A stretch of DNA of 20,290 nt, from assembly GCA_937958315.1 (NCBI GenBank), contig CALFGH010000271.1:1-20290 (forward strand), written 5' to 3'. The position numbers and the translations under genes were made by a program. The stretch comes from an uncultured Collinsella sp. (GTDB taxonomy: Bacteria; Actinomycetota; Coriobacteriia; Coriobacteriales; Coriobacteriaceae). Positions 1 to 7,259 of the stretch are shown piece by piece. The first letter of the stretch is position 1. The number at the start of each line of letters is the position of its first letter. Below the pieces are notes generated by a model. The model saw only the letters and a program-made list of their open reading frames with translations, made no database searches and was not told where the DNA came from.

Positions 1-1
1 C

Positions 2-217
2 GTGGGCGCCCTGGGCGCGCTCGTGGGGTATGCGACCGACCCGGCTACGGTGGGCTACCAGCCCATGCACGTCAACTTTGGCCTCGTGCCGCCGCTCGAG
101 GACGGTAAGCGTCGCAGCAAGCGCGATCGTTACCAGGCCTACGCGGATCGCGCCCTTAAGGCCCTGGATGCTTATCTGGAATCGCGCTCCGATCTGTTTG
201 GAGGCGAGAGGTCATAG
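2..217 (+). CDS. trmFO: TrmFO, tRNA (uracil-5-)-methyltransferase, C-terminal end (5' partial)
   Basis: Only the last 71 residues are in the window; the gene enters from the left edge. The family is the folate- and FAD-dependent enzyme that uses methylenetetrahydrofolate to methylate U54 in the T loop of tRNAs. The visible tail has the family's conserved pattern GALVGYATDP, then YQPMHVNFGLVPPL, a basic KRRSKRDRY stretch and a final helix with RALKALDAYL. This ending is characteristic, so I am fairly sure of the assignment although the FAD and folate domains are outside the window. The stop TAG (215-217) overlaps the likely start of the recombinase gene, suggesting translational coupling. The trmFO-xer gene pair is also common in Firmicutes. 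Confidence 0.85.
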   Translation: MGALGALVGYATDPATVGYQPMHVNFGLVPPLEDGKRRSKRDRYQAYADRALKALDAYLESRSDLFGGERS

Positions 218-1134
218 CTTTTGACCTGTACGATGCCGTCGACTCGTTCATTGCCTACATTGCACGCGTCGAAGGGCTCGCTCCCAATACGGTAACCGCC
301 TACGCCTCACGGCTCGAGCGCTTCGCCGCGTGGTGCGACCGTGAGGGCATCGACGCTCGCGTCGCCGACGTACGGACCGTTCGTTCCTATTTGGCCGAGC
401 TGTCGCGTGGCCAAGTGGCGGCTCGGACCCTTGCGGCTCATCTGTCTGCCATTCGCTCGCTCTATCGGTGGATGGCTGCCGAGGGAATCGTTGAGGGCGA
501 TGCGGTCTCGGCGATATCCTCGCCCAAACTGCCGCGCGATCTTCCTGGTGTGCTGACGACCCGGCAAGTCGAGGCGTTGCTCAAGGCCCCCGACACCTCG
601 ACGCCTGCGGGGCTGCGTGATGCGGCGATGCTCGAGCTGCTCTATGCCTCCGGCGCGCGAATCTCGGAGCTCGCGGCGCTCAACGTGGAGTCCATTGCTT
701 GGTCAGAGCGAACGCTGCGACTTTGGGGCAAGGGGGGCAAGGAGCGTATCGTGCCCCTCTATCGGCGCGCTCTCGAGGCGACTCGCCGCTATATTGAGGA
801 GGGGAGGCCACATCTCCTTGTGCAGGCAAAGCGTGTCGATAGTGCGAACGGCGTGCATCCGCTGTTTATCTCGGCGCGCGGAAACCGCATGAGTGCCGCC
901 ATGCTGAGGAGGCGTTTCCACATGCTTGCGGCACTTGCCGGCATTCCTGCCGACATCGCCCCGCATGCGATGCGCCACACCTTTGCGACCGACCTGCTCG
1001 AGGGCGGCGCGGATCTGCGCTCGGTTCAGGAGCTGCTGGGGCATGCGAGCTTGTCCACGACGCAGATCTATACGCACCTCACGCCCGACCGACTCAAGCG
1101 TGCCGTGAGTCAGGCACACCCCCGCGGCGAGTAG
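214..1134 (+). CDS. xerC: Xer-type tyrosine recombinase (XerC/XerD-like)
   Basis: A site-specific tyrosine recombinase, probably one of the pair that resolves chromosome dimers at dif. Counted from 214 it has 306 residues, normal for XerC/D. Residues 1-90 form the SAM-like core-binding domain (SFIAYIARVEGLAPNTVTAY near the start). The catalytic domain shows the full set: R149 (ASGARISEL), K173 (WGKGGKER), H251 and R254 (HAMRH), H277 (LLGHASLS) and nucleophile Y286 (TQIYTHL). R149 and K173 lie within one residue of the E. coli XerC numbering, which supports a start near 214. No in-frame ATG, GTG or TTG exists between the stop at 157-159 and the TTG at 391, and 391 would delete most of the N-terminal domain. 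The best start is ATA at 214, nine bases after GGAGG (200-204) and overlapping the trmFO stop. CTG at 226 is the alternative. XerC versus XerD cannot be settled here. Confidence 0.88.
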   Translation: MAFDLYDAVDSFIAYIARVEGLAPNTVTAYASRLERFAAWCDREGIDARVADVRTVRSYLAELSRGQVAARTLAAHLSAIRSLYRWMAAEGIVEGDAVSAISSPKLPRDLPGVLTTRQVEALLKAPDTSTPAGLRDAAMLELLYASGARISELAALNVESIAWSERTLRLWGKGGKERIVPLYRRALEATRRYIEEGRPHLLVQAKRVDSANGVHPLFISARGNRMSAAMLRRRFHMLAALAGIPADIAPHAMRHTFATDLLEGGADLRSVQELLGHASLSTTQIYTHLTPDRLKRAVSQAHPRGE

Positions 1135-1155
1135 GAGAAGGGCCTCCCGCGCCGC
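1124..1155 (+). terminator. GC-rich hairpin over the recombinase stop codon, possible weak terminator
   Basis: GCGGCG (1124-1129) pairs with CGCCGC (1150-1155), and inside it GGAG (1134-1137) pairs with CTCC (1144-1147). There is no T-tract after it, so it is not a standard intrinsic terminator. It could be a 3' end structure or a factor-dependent pause site. Seen in the sequence; function is a guess. Confidence 0.3.
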
Positions 1156-1182
1156 ACCGAGGTGTGTGGTTTTGATTGCGGG

Positions 1183-1211
1183 TTGGCAGGAAGAGGCAAT
1201 CCTGCTATCAT
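1183..1211 (+). promoter_or_regulatory. Promoter for rpsB-tsf
   Basis: A -35 box TTGGCA (1183-1188) and a -10 box TATCAT (1206-1211) are separated by exactly 17 bases, with TGC directly upstream of the -10 box (extended -10). Transcription would begin near 1218, giving a leader of about 135 bases before rpsB. It is the best sigma-70-like promoter in the window. Confidence 0.75.
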
Positions 1212-1217
1212 TCATCG

Positions 1218-1352
1218 GGTTGCTTCACGGCAACAGGTTTTTATCACGCACGCGCGGCTACTTCATACCGTGGTGCCCGGGCTTTGGTAGCACATGTCCG
1301 GGTTGGTTTTGGAGGATGACCCCGCGCGGAGGCAAACCACAGGAGGTTTAAT
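1218..1352 (+). promoter_or_regulatory. Structured 5' leader of rpsB
   Basis: Long untranslated leader with two hairpins: GTTGC/GCAAC (1219-1223 with 1230-1234, six-base loop), and CCCGGGC/GTCCGGG (1276-1282 with 1296-1302, one G-T pair, 13-base loop). A strong ribosome binding site AGGAGGT (1341-1347) follows, five bases before the ATG at 1353. In several bacteria S2 controls its own rpsB-tsf operon through the leader. By analogy this may be such a site, but I recognise no known leader motif, so the role is inferred. Confidence 0.45.
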
Positions 1353-2081
1353 ATGGCTACCAAGATTAATATCCGCACCCTGCTCGAGGCCGGCTGCCAC
1401 TTCGGTCACCAGACCCGTCGCTGGAACCCCAAGATGAAGCCGTTCATCTTCGGTGAGCGCAACGGCATCTACATCCTCGACCTCAAGCAGACCATCCTTG
1501 ACGCCGATCAGGCCTACACCTTCGTCAAGAACGTCGCCAAGGGCGGCAACGTGCTGTTCGTCGGCACCAAGAAGCAGGCTCAGGAGGCCGTTAAGAACGC
1601 CGCTGAGCGCGCCAACATGCCTTACATCAACCAGCGTTGGCTCGGCGGCATGCTGACCAACTTCGTCACCATCCGCTCCCGCATCAACCGCATGGAGGAG
1701 CTCGAGGCCATGGTCGAGGACGGTCGCATGGCAGTGCTGCCCAAGAAGGAGCAGGCAGTGCTCGGCAAGGAGCTCGCTAAGCTCCAGACCAACCTCGGTG
1801 GCGCCCGCGACATGAAGGGTCTGCCCCAGGCTCTCTTCGTCATCGACACCAAGCGCGAGGAGAACGCCATTAAGGAGGCCCAGCGCCTGAACATCCCCGT
1901 CGTCGCCCTGATCGACACCAACTCCGATCCCGACGAGGTCGAGTACGGCATCCCCTGCAACGATGACGCCATCTCCGCTGTCACCCTTATGTGCGAGCTC
2001 ATGGCCGACGCCTGCCTCGCTGGCTCCGGTAAGGAGCAGGTCTCCGAGGCCGAGATGGCCGCCGAGCCCAAGGCCGAGTAA
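1353..2081 (+). CDS. rpsB: 30S ribosomal protein S2
   Basis: Structural protein of the small ribosomal subunit, binding at the head-body junction and needed for S1 docking in species that have it. At 242 residues it is in the usual range. Clear S2 signatures are the N-terminal LLEAGCHFGHQTRRWNPKM, then IYILDLKQT, FVGTKKQAQ, YINQRWLGGMLTNF and the later PVVALIDTNSDPD. The C-terminal tail is acidic (EQVSEAEMAAEPKAE). The ATG at 1353 follows a consensus AGGAGG. The gene is followed by tsf after 45 bases with no terminator between them, the usual rpsB-tsf operon. Confidence 0.97.
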   Translation: MATKINIRTLLEAGCHFGHQTRRWNPKMKPFIFGERNGIYILDLKQTILDADQAYTFVKNVAKGGNVLFVGTKKQAQEAVKNAAERANMPYINQRWLGGMLTNFVTIRSRINRMEELEAMVEDGRMAVLPKKEQAVLGKELAKLQTNLGGARDMKGLPQALFVIDTKREENAIKEAQRLNIPVVALIDTNSDPDEVEYGIPCNDDAISAVTLMCELMADACLAGSGKEQVSEAEMAAEPKAE

Positions 2082-2126
2082 ATCAGTCCTATTTAAGTCT
2101 TTTTCATCTCTTTGAAAGGAACCACA

Positions 2127-2996
2127 ATGGCCCAGATTACTGCCGCTATGGTCAAGCAGCTCCGCGAGATGACCGACTCCCCGATGATGGAGTGCAAGAA
2201 GGCTCTCGTCGAGGCTGACGGCGACATGGACGTCGCTGTTGACGTTCTGCGCAAGAACGGCCTCGCCAAGGCTGCCAAGAAGGCTGGCCGTGAGACCAAC
2301 GAGGGCGCTGTCGCCGCGTTCGTCTCCGAGGACGGCAAGTCCGGCGCTCTGCTCGAGCTTTCCTGCGAGACCGACTTCGTCGGCTCCAACGCCAAGTTCA
2401 CCGGCTTTGCTTCCAAGGTCGCCGAGGTTGTCGCTACCACCGAGCCGGCCGATGTCGATGCTCTGCTCGAGAAGCCGATGGGCGAGGAGACCGTCTCCTC
2501 CGAGCTCACCGAGATGATTCACATCATGGGCGAGAACATGAAGATCGCTCGTTTCTCCGCCCGCAAGGTCGAGAATGGCGCTCTCGCTTCTTACATCCAC
2601 ATGGGTGGTAAGATCGGCGTCCTCGTCGAGTTCGCCTTCGAGAAGGCCGAGACCGCTCAGGCCGACTCTTTCAAGACCTTCGCTCACGATGTTGCCCTTC
2701 AGGTTGCCGCCGTCGCCCCGATCTGCGCTACCCGCGATCAGGTTCCGGCCGAGACCGTCGAGCACGAGAAGGAGATCTACATGGCTCAGGCTGCCGAGTC
2801 CGGTAAGCCCGAGGCCATTCAGGAGAAGATGGCTGTTGGCCGTCTGGAGAAGTTCTACAAGCAGTCCGTGCTCACCGAGCAGGAGTTCATCAAGGACAGC
2901 TCCCTCACCATCAAGAAGTACGCTGAGCAGGTCTCCAAGGAGCTCGGCGATACCATTACCGTCGTTGCCTTTGACCGTCTGGTCCGTGGCGAGTAA
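2127..2996 (+). CDS. tsf: Translation elongation factor Ts
   Basis: Guanine nucleotide exchange factor that releases GDP from EF-Tu. It has 289 residues, the normal long bacterial form. The N-terminal UBA-like segment is seen in ITAAMVKQLREMTDSPMM followed by ECKKAL, and the EF-Tu contact region includes SCETDFV. The C terminus has QEFIKDSSLTIKKY. I chose the ATG at 2127 because GAAAGGA (2114-2120) is properly spaced from it and the family begins at MAQIT; an in-frame TTG at 2112 would add five residues and overlap the ribosome binding site. It is co-transcribed with rpsB and ends just before a strong terminator. Confidence 0.97.
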   Translation: MAQITAAMVKQLREMTDSPMMECKKALVEADGDMDVAVDVLRKNGLAKAAKKAGRETNEGAVAAFVSEDGKSGALLELSCETDFVGSNAKFTGFASKVAEVVATTEPADVDALLEKPMGEETVSSELTEMIHIMGENMKIARFSARKVENGALASYIHMGGKIGVLVEFAFEKAETAQADSFKTFAHDVALQVAAVAPICATRDQVPAETVEHEKEIYMAQAAESGKPEAIQEKMAVGRLEKFYKQSVLTEQEFIKDSSLTIKKYAEQVSKELGDTITVVAFDRLVRGE

Positions 2997-3019
2997 ATAA
3001 GCTCTTGTAGCTGGTAATG

Positions 3020-3054
3020 AGCAGGCTGTGGGTTTTACTCACAGCCTGCTTTTT
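3020..3054 (+). terminator. Intrinsic terminator of rpsB-tsf
   Basis: AGCAGGCTGTG (3020-3030) pairs perfectly with CACAGCCTGCT (3040-3050); the loop is short and the stem is followed by TTTTT (3050-3054). A textbook rho-independent terminator that separates rpsB-tsf from the pyrH run. Confidence 0.93.
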
Positions 3055-3057
3055 CAT

Positions 3058-3084
3058 GGCTCTTATCAGAGCCTTTGATATCAT
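3058..3084 (+). promoter_or_regulatory. Hairpin and extended -10 promoter upstream of pyrH
   Basis: A perfect six-base stem GGCTCT/AGAGCC with a TATC loop (3058-3073) is followed directly by TGATATCAT (3076-3084), an extended -10 element of the form TGN plus TATCAT. No good -35 box is present at the usual distance; that position falls in the hairpin. Transcription would start near 3091, leaving a very short leader before the TTG start of pyrH. An AT-rich alternative (TTGATA at 3075 with TAATTA at 3095) has a spacer of only 14 bases. Confidence 0.45.
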
Positions 3085-3113
3085 ATTGAGAGTCTAATTA
3101 AAGGAGGATCGCT

Positions 3114-3836
3114 TTGTCCGACATCCGATATAAACGCGTGCTTCTTAAGCTTTCCGGCGAAGCACTGATGGGCGACGGCCAATATGGCATCGACCCCAAG
3201 ATTACCGATCATCTTGCCAAGCAGGTCAAGGAGCTGCTCGCCGTTGGTCACGAGGTCGGCGTCGTTGTCGGCGGCGGCAACATTTTCCGCGGCATGGCCG
3301 GCGCTGCCGGTGGCATGGAGCGCGCTCAGGCCGATTACATGGGCATGCTGGCAACCGTTATGAATGCGCTCGCTCTGCAGGATGCCTTCGAGCACAACGA
3401 TATTCCCTGCCGCGTGATGAGCGCTATCCAGATGAACGAGATCTGCGAGCCCTATATTCGCCGTCGCGCCATCAACCACCTTTCCAAGGGCAACGTCGTT
3501 ATTTTTGCCGCCGGTTCGGGCAATCCGTACTTTACGACCGACACCGCCGCGGCTCTTCGTGCCTGCGAGATCGGTGCTGAGATTCTGATTAAGGCCACCA
3601 AGGTTGACGGCATCTACGACAAGGATCCCGTCAAGTGCGCCGATGCCGTCCGCTTTGACAAGATTACCTATCACGAGGTTCTCGTCCGCGGTCTGCAGGT
3701 TATGGATTCCACGGCTACGGCACTGTGCCAGGATAACCGTATGCCGATTTTGGTCCTCAACATCGATGGCGAGGACACCGTCAAACGCGCGCTTTCGGGT
3801 GAGCCCGTCGGCACGCTCGTCTATCAGGAGGATTAA
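3114..3836 (+). CDS. pyrH: UMP kinase
   Basis: Phosphorylates UMP to UDP using ATP, the step after the de novo pyrimidine pathway; cytosolic homohexamer of the amino acid kinase fold. It has 240 residues, full length. Signatures are the N-terminal RVLLKLSGEAL, the glycine-rich VVGGGNIFRG, YMGMLATVMNALALQ, the substrate-site region GNPYFTTDTAAALRA, and KATKVDGIYDKDP. Translation starts at TTG 3114, six bases after AGGAGG, with the family N terminus (SDIRYKRVLLKLSGEA) following at once; no ATG is nearby. It leads a run of eight closely spaced genes, and frr begins two bases after its stop. Confidence 0.97.
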   Translation: MSDIRYKRVLLKLSGEALMGDGQYGIDPKITDHLAKQVKELLAVGHEVGVVVGGGNIFRGMAGAAGGMERAQADYMGMLATVMNALALQDAFEHNDIPCRVMSAIQMNEICEPYIRRRAINHLSKGNVVIFAAGSGNPYFTTDTAAALRACEIGAEILIKATKVDGIYDKDPVKCADAVRFDKITYHEVLVRGLQVMDSTATALCQDNRMPILVLNIDGEDTVKRALSGEPVGTLVYQED

Positions 3837-3838
3837 GC

Positions 3839-4375
3839 ATGGCAGAGAACATCACCGCCCACATGGACAAGTCGCTCGAGTCCCTCAAGCACAACTTCTC
3901 CAAGGTTCGCACGGGCCGCGCCAACGCTAACATTCTGTCCGACATTTCGGTCGATTACTACGGTGTTCCCACGCCGGTTACCCAGGTTGCCGCCGTTAAG
4001 ACCCCCGAGGCTCACATGTTGCTTATCGAGCCCTGGGACAAGGCGCTCGTCAACGCAATCGTGAAGGCTATCAGCGCTTCCGATCTGGGCATTACTCCCA
4101 ACTCTGACGGTACCGTCGTGCGCCTGCCGTTCCCGGCTCCCACCGAGGAGCGTCGTCGCGAGCTCGTCAAGGAGTGCCGCGAGTATGCCGAGCAGGCCAA
4201 GGTCTCCATTCGCAACATCCGTCGCGACTTTAACAACAAGCTCGAGCGCGACGAAGAGCTCACCGAGGACGATGTCCGTCGCGAGCAGGCCAAGGTCCAG
4301 AAGTATACCGATGAGTATGTTGCCAAGGTTGAGGAGCTTCTGAAGGAAAAAGAAGCCGAGGTCATGGAGATCTAA
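3839..4375 (+). CDS. frr: Ribosome recycling factor
   Basis: With EF-G, splits the post-termination ribosome so it can be reused. It has 178 residues, slightly shorter than the typical 185. The protein shows the conserved FSKVRTGRANANIL, the YYGVPTPVTQVA segment, and the long three-helix-bundle region with ERRRELVKECREYAEQAKVSIRNIRRD. ATG 3839 lies just after the pyrH stop, and its ribosome binding site AGGAGG is inside the last codons of pyrH, so the two are translationally coupled. The pyrH-frr pair is conserved across most bacteria. Confidence 0.97.
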   Translation: MAENITAHMDKSLESLKHNFSKVRTGRANANILSDISVDYYGVPTPVTQVAAVKTPEAHMLLIEPWDKALVNAIVKAISASDLGITPNSDGTVVRLPFPAPTEERRRELVKECREYAEQAKVSIRNIRRDFNNKLERDEELTEDDVRREQAKVQKYTDEYVAKVEELLKEKEAEVMEI

Positions 4376-4376
4376 G

Positions 4377-5171
4377 GTGCAATACGACGAGAACAAACTG
4401 GTCGAGTACTTTGCCGACGCCCCTGCGGGCGTCGGTTTTTCCGACCTTGACCTCAATAAGATTCCGCATCATATTTCGTGCATCATGGACGGTAACGGTC
4501 GCTGGGCCACGGCGCGCGGTCTTGCCCGCACCGAGGGACACAAGGCCGGTATCGTCTCCCTGCGCGAGATCATTACCGCATGCGTGCGTTTAGGCGTCGA
4601 CGTCCTTTCGGCCTATGCGTTTTCCACCGAAAACTGGAATCGTCCGCAGCATGAGGTCAACGTTTTAATGCATCTGTTTGCTAAGACGTTTATCGATGAG
4701 CTGCCGCTGCTTAAGCGCGAAAACGTGCGCGTTGTCTTTTTGGGCGATATTTCCGCACTGCCCAAGAAGACCCGCGATGTCTTTGAGCGAGGTCTTGCCG
4801 AGTGTGCCGACCATACCGGCATGACGCTGGCACTTGCCGTCAACTACGGAGCCCGTGCCGAGATCACCCGTGCTGTCCGTCAGATCGCGCTCGATGCCGC
4901 TGCCGGAAAGATCGATCCGGCCGCTATCGACGATGATATGGTTGCTTCGCACCTGTACACCGCTGGGCTACCCGATCCGGAGCTTGTGATTCGAACCTCC
5001 GGCGAGCTTCGCCTTTCGAACTATCTGCTGTGGCAGGTTGCCTATTCCGAGTTTTATGTCACCGATACCTATTGGCCCGACTTTGATCGTTGGGGTCTTG
5101 TCAACGCCATTTTGGCCTATCAGGGCCGCGACCGTAGGTTTGGTGGACTGAGCAAGACCGAGGAGGCTTAA
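4377..5171 (+). CDS. uppS: Isoprenyl transferase (undecaprenyl diphosphate synthase)
   Basis: Adds isopentenyl units in cis to farnesyl diphosphate to make the C55 lipid carrier for cell wall synthesis; a peripheral membrane enzyme. It has 264 residues. The catalytic aspartate is D38 in IMDGNGRWA. Other family motifs are AFSTENWNRP, the LAVNYGARAEITRA stretch and the C-terminal RTSGELRLSNYLLWQ followed by SEFYVTDTYWPDF. The start is GTG 4377, immediately after the frr stop, with GGAG (4366-4369) at good spacing. The N terminus before the catalytic motif is about 10-20 residues longer than in many homologues. Its substrate comes from the MEP pathway, two steps of which lie downstream (dxr, ispG). 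Confidence 0.95.
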   Translation: MQYDENKLVEYFADAPAGVGFSDLDLNKIPHHISCIMDGNGRWATARGLARTEGHKAGIVSLREIITACVRLGVDVLSAYAFSTENWNRPQHEVNVLMHLFAKTFIDELPLLKRENVRVVFLGDISALPKKTRDVFERGLAECADHTGMTLALAVNYGARAEITRAVRQIALDAAAGKIDPAAIDDDMVASHLYTAGLPDPELVIRTSGELRLSNYLLWQVAYSEFYVTDTYWPDFDRWGLVNAILAYQGRDRRFGGLSKTEEA

Positions 5172-5173
5172 TC

Positions 5174-6049
5174 GTGTCCGATCGTCCCAAGGCGTCTGCT
5201 CCCAAGGCGCCTGCCGCCAAGAGCGGCGCGGCTGCGACTTCGTGGCTTGCCGGCTTTATTACCCGTGCCGCCGCAGGTATCGTCTACGCCGTCGTATTTA
5301 TTCTCTGCCTGGTTTTGGGTATCGTTCCCACCGCCATCTTCGTCTCCGTCATGAGCGGCCTGTGCTGCTTTGAGTTTTTCCGCATGACGAAGCTCGATGG
5401 CAAGGTGGCCAATGAGCGCCTGGGCATCGCTGCCGCCGTGCTCTTTCCGCTCTCGGCGCTGGGCGACTCGCTGCTGTTGAATGCGCTGCTTTTTGCATTG
5501 ATGCTTGCGGTGGGCATTTGGTATGTCTGTTCGTCGCGTACCCGCATATCCGATGTGGCTGTGACACTCATGGGTCCCATCTACACCGGTTTTATGCTGT
5601 CGGCCATCGTGCTGCTGCGCGATGCCGTGCCCGGTTTTGCCGGCGCCCTGCTTTCGGTGGGTGTTTGCGCGTCTCTCTGGGTCTCCGATTCGTTTGCCTA
5701 CATCGTGGGCAGCCGTATCGGCAAGCACAAGATGGTCCCCAAGATCTCTCCCAAAAAGAGCTGGGAGGGCTTTGTCGGCGGCATCTTGGGCTCGGTTCTT
5801 ATCTGGCTTATTTTGTGGGCGACGCATTTCTATAAGCTGAGCTTGCCCTATGCGCTGCTTTGCGGCGTGGTTGTGTCCATCCTGGGCGTTATCGGTGACC
5901 TCATCGAGTCACGCATCAAGCGTGGCGTGGGCGTCAAGGATTCTGGCAACCTTATTCCGGGCCATGGCGGCATGCTCGATCGAAGCGACTCGCTTATCTT
6001 TGGCTGCATTACCGCGCAGCTGCTTTTGATGATCGGAGGCGTGCTGTAA
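5174..6049 (+). CDS. cdsA: Phosphatidate cytidylyltransferase (CDP-diglyceride synthase)
   Basis: Integral membrane enzyme converting phosphatidic acid and CTP to CDP-diacylglycerol, the branch point of phospholipid synthesis. It has 291 residues with many hydrophobic segments after a basic, alanine-rich cytoplasmic N terminus. The family signature is clear in the C-terminal third: VSDSFAYIVGSRIGKHK with SPKKSWEGFVGG, then VGVKDSGNLIPGHGGMLDR and SDS, which supply the acidic metal and CTP ligands. Start GTG 5174 has AGGAGG (5161-5166) upstream. The stop TAA overlaps the dxr start in TAATG, so the two are coupled. Confidence 0.95.
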   Translation: MSDRPKASAPKAPAAKSGAAATSWLAGFITRAAAGIVYAVVFILCLVLGIVPTAIFVSVMSGLCCFEFFRMTKLDGKVANERLGIAAAVLFPLSALGDSLLLNALLFALMLAVGIWYVCSSRTRISDVAVTLMGPIYTGFMLSAIVLLRDAVPGFAGALLSVGVCASLWVSDSFAYIVGSRIGKHKMVPKISPKKSWEGFVGGILGSVLIWLILWATHFYKLSLPYALLCGVVVSILGVIGDLIESRIKRGVGVKDSGNLIPGHGGMLDRSDSLIFGCITAQLLLMIGGVL

Positions 6050-7236
6050 TGTCATTCCAGACGACGTATGGCCCCGATGGACGCCTTCGCGTTGCCATTC
6101 TGGGCTGTACGGGCTCTATCGGCACGCAGGCACTCGATGTATGCCGTCAGCATGCCGATCGACTGCAGGTGACGGCACTGTCCGTTAACTCCAGCACCTC
6201 GGAGCTCGTTGCCGCCGCCCGCGAGTTTTCGGTCCCGGCCGTTGCCGTGGCCGATGTCGCTCATGGCGATGACGCCGTGCTGCAGGAGCTGCCCGAGGGA
6301 ACGAAGCTCGGCGTTGGCGCGCAGGCGGTTTGCGAGCTCGCGCGTCGCGACGATGTCGACTGCGTGCTCGTTGCTATTGTGGGCGCCGCCGGTCTCGAGG
6401 CGAGCCATGCGGCCTTGACCTCGAATAAGCGCCTTGCCCTTGCCAACAAGGAGTCCCTCGTCGTCGGTGGCGACTTGCTTATGCCGTTGGCGCAACCGGG
6501 CCAGCTTATTCCAGTCGACTCTGAGCACTCCGCCATCTACCAGTGCTATCTGGGGGAGAACCCACGCGAGGCTCATTGTATTTGGCTCACCTGCTCGGGC
6601 GGTCCGTTCTTTGGCCGCACGCGCGACGAGCTCAATCGCGTGACGCGTGCCGATGCCCTCGCACATCCCACGTGGGCCATGGGTGCCAAGATCACCATCG
6701 ACTCTGCGACCCTCATGAATAAGGGCTTGGAGCGTATCGAGGCGATGCACCTGTTCGGGTGCGATCTCGACTTTATCAACGTGGTCGTTCAGCGCCAGTC
6801 AAAGATCCACTCGATGGTCGAGTATGCGGACGGCTCTGTGATGGCACATCTTGGTGCGTCCGACATGCGCATTCCCATCCAGTTCGCGTTCTCGTATCCC
6901 GAGCGGTGGGATACCCCAGCGCCTCGAATCGATTTCCGCGAGCTCGGGCAGCTCACGTTTGATGCTGCCGATATGGACACATTCCGCTGCCTGGCGCTGG
7001 CCGAGCGTGCCGGCAGAACGGGCGGCACCATGCCGTGCGTGCTGAATGCCGCCAACGAAGTTGCCGTCGATGCCTTCCTGCACGATGCCTGTACCTTTAC
7101 CGATATCGACCGTATCGTCGAGTCGTGCATGGATGCACACGATACGCAGGCGGTCGCATCCTTTGAGCAGCTTCGCGATATCGATACGTGGGCTCGTGCC
7201 AAGGCCGCCGAGGTGCTCGCTGCAACCCGCTCTTAA
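6049..7236 (+). CDS. dxr: 1-deoxy-D-xylulose 5-phosphate reductoisomerase
   Basis: Second step of the MEP isoprenoid pathway: NADPH-dependent rearrangement and reduction of DXP to MEP, the step blocked by fosmidomycin. It has 395 residues, full length. The NADPH-binding loop is at residues 19-25 (GCTGSIG). The metal and substrate region is visible as ANKESLVVGGDLL, PVDSEHSAIYQCY, then SATLMNKGLERIEAMHLF and HLGASDMRIPIQFAF. The C-terminal helical domain has the usual LNAANEVAV. It starts at ATG 6049, sharing one base with the cdsA stop. It is followed after 23 bases by the site-2 protease gene, the common uppS-cdsA-dxr-rseP order. Confidence 0.97.
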   Translation: MSFQTTYGPDGRLRVAILGCTGSIGTQALDVCRQHADRLQVTALSVNSSTSELVAAAREFSVPAVAVADVAHGDDAVLQELPEGTKLGVGAQAVCELARRDDVDCVLVAIVGAAGLEASHAALTSNKRLALANKESLVVGGDLLMPLAQPGQLIPVDSEHSAIYQCYLGENPREAHCIWLTCSGGPFFGRTRDELNRVTRADALAHPTWAMGAKITIDSATLMNKGLERIEAMHLFGCDLDFINVVVQRQSKIHSMVEYADGSVMAHLGASDMRIPIQFAFSYPERWDTPAPRIDFRELGQLTFDAADMDTFRCLALAERAGRTGGTMPCVLNAANEVAVDAFLHDACTFTDIDRIVESCMDAHDTQAVASFEQLRDIDTWARAKAAEVLAATRS

Positions 7237-7259
7237 TCGTAAGGATTGCTTTTCGTTTT

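Noticed and set aside
214..1134. Integrase of a genomic island
   Set aside because: Gene position beside trmFO and upstream of rpsB, length and motifs all fit a housekeeping Xer recombinase; no tRNA or att repeats are nearby.
1263..2765. A 500-residue minus-strand open frame across rpsB and tsf
   Set aside because: Low-complexity leucine/glycine/aspartate-rich shadow; both + strand genes are unmistakable.
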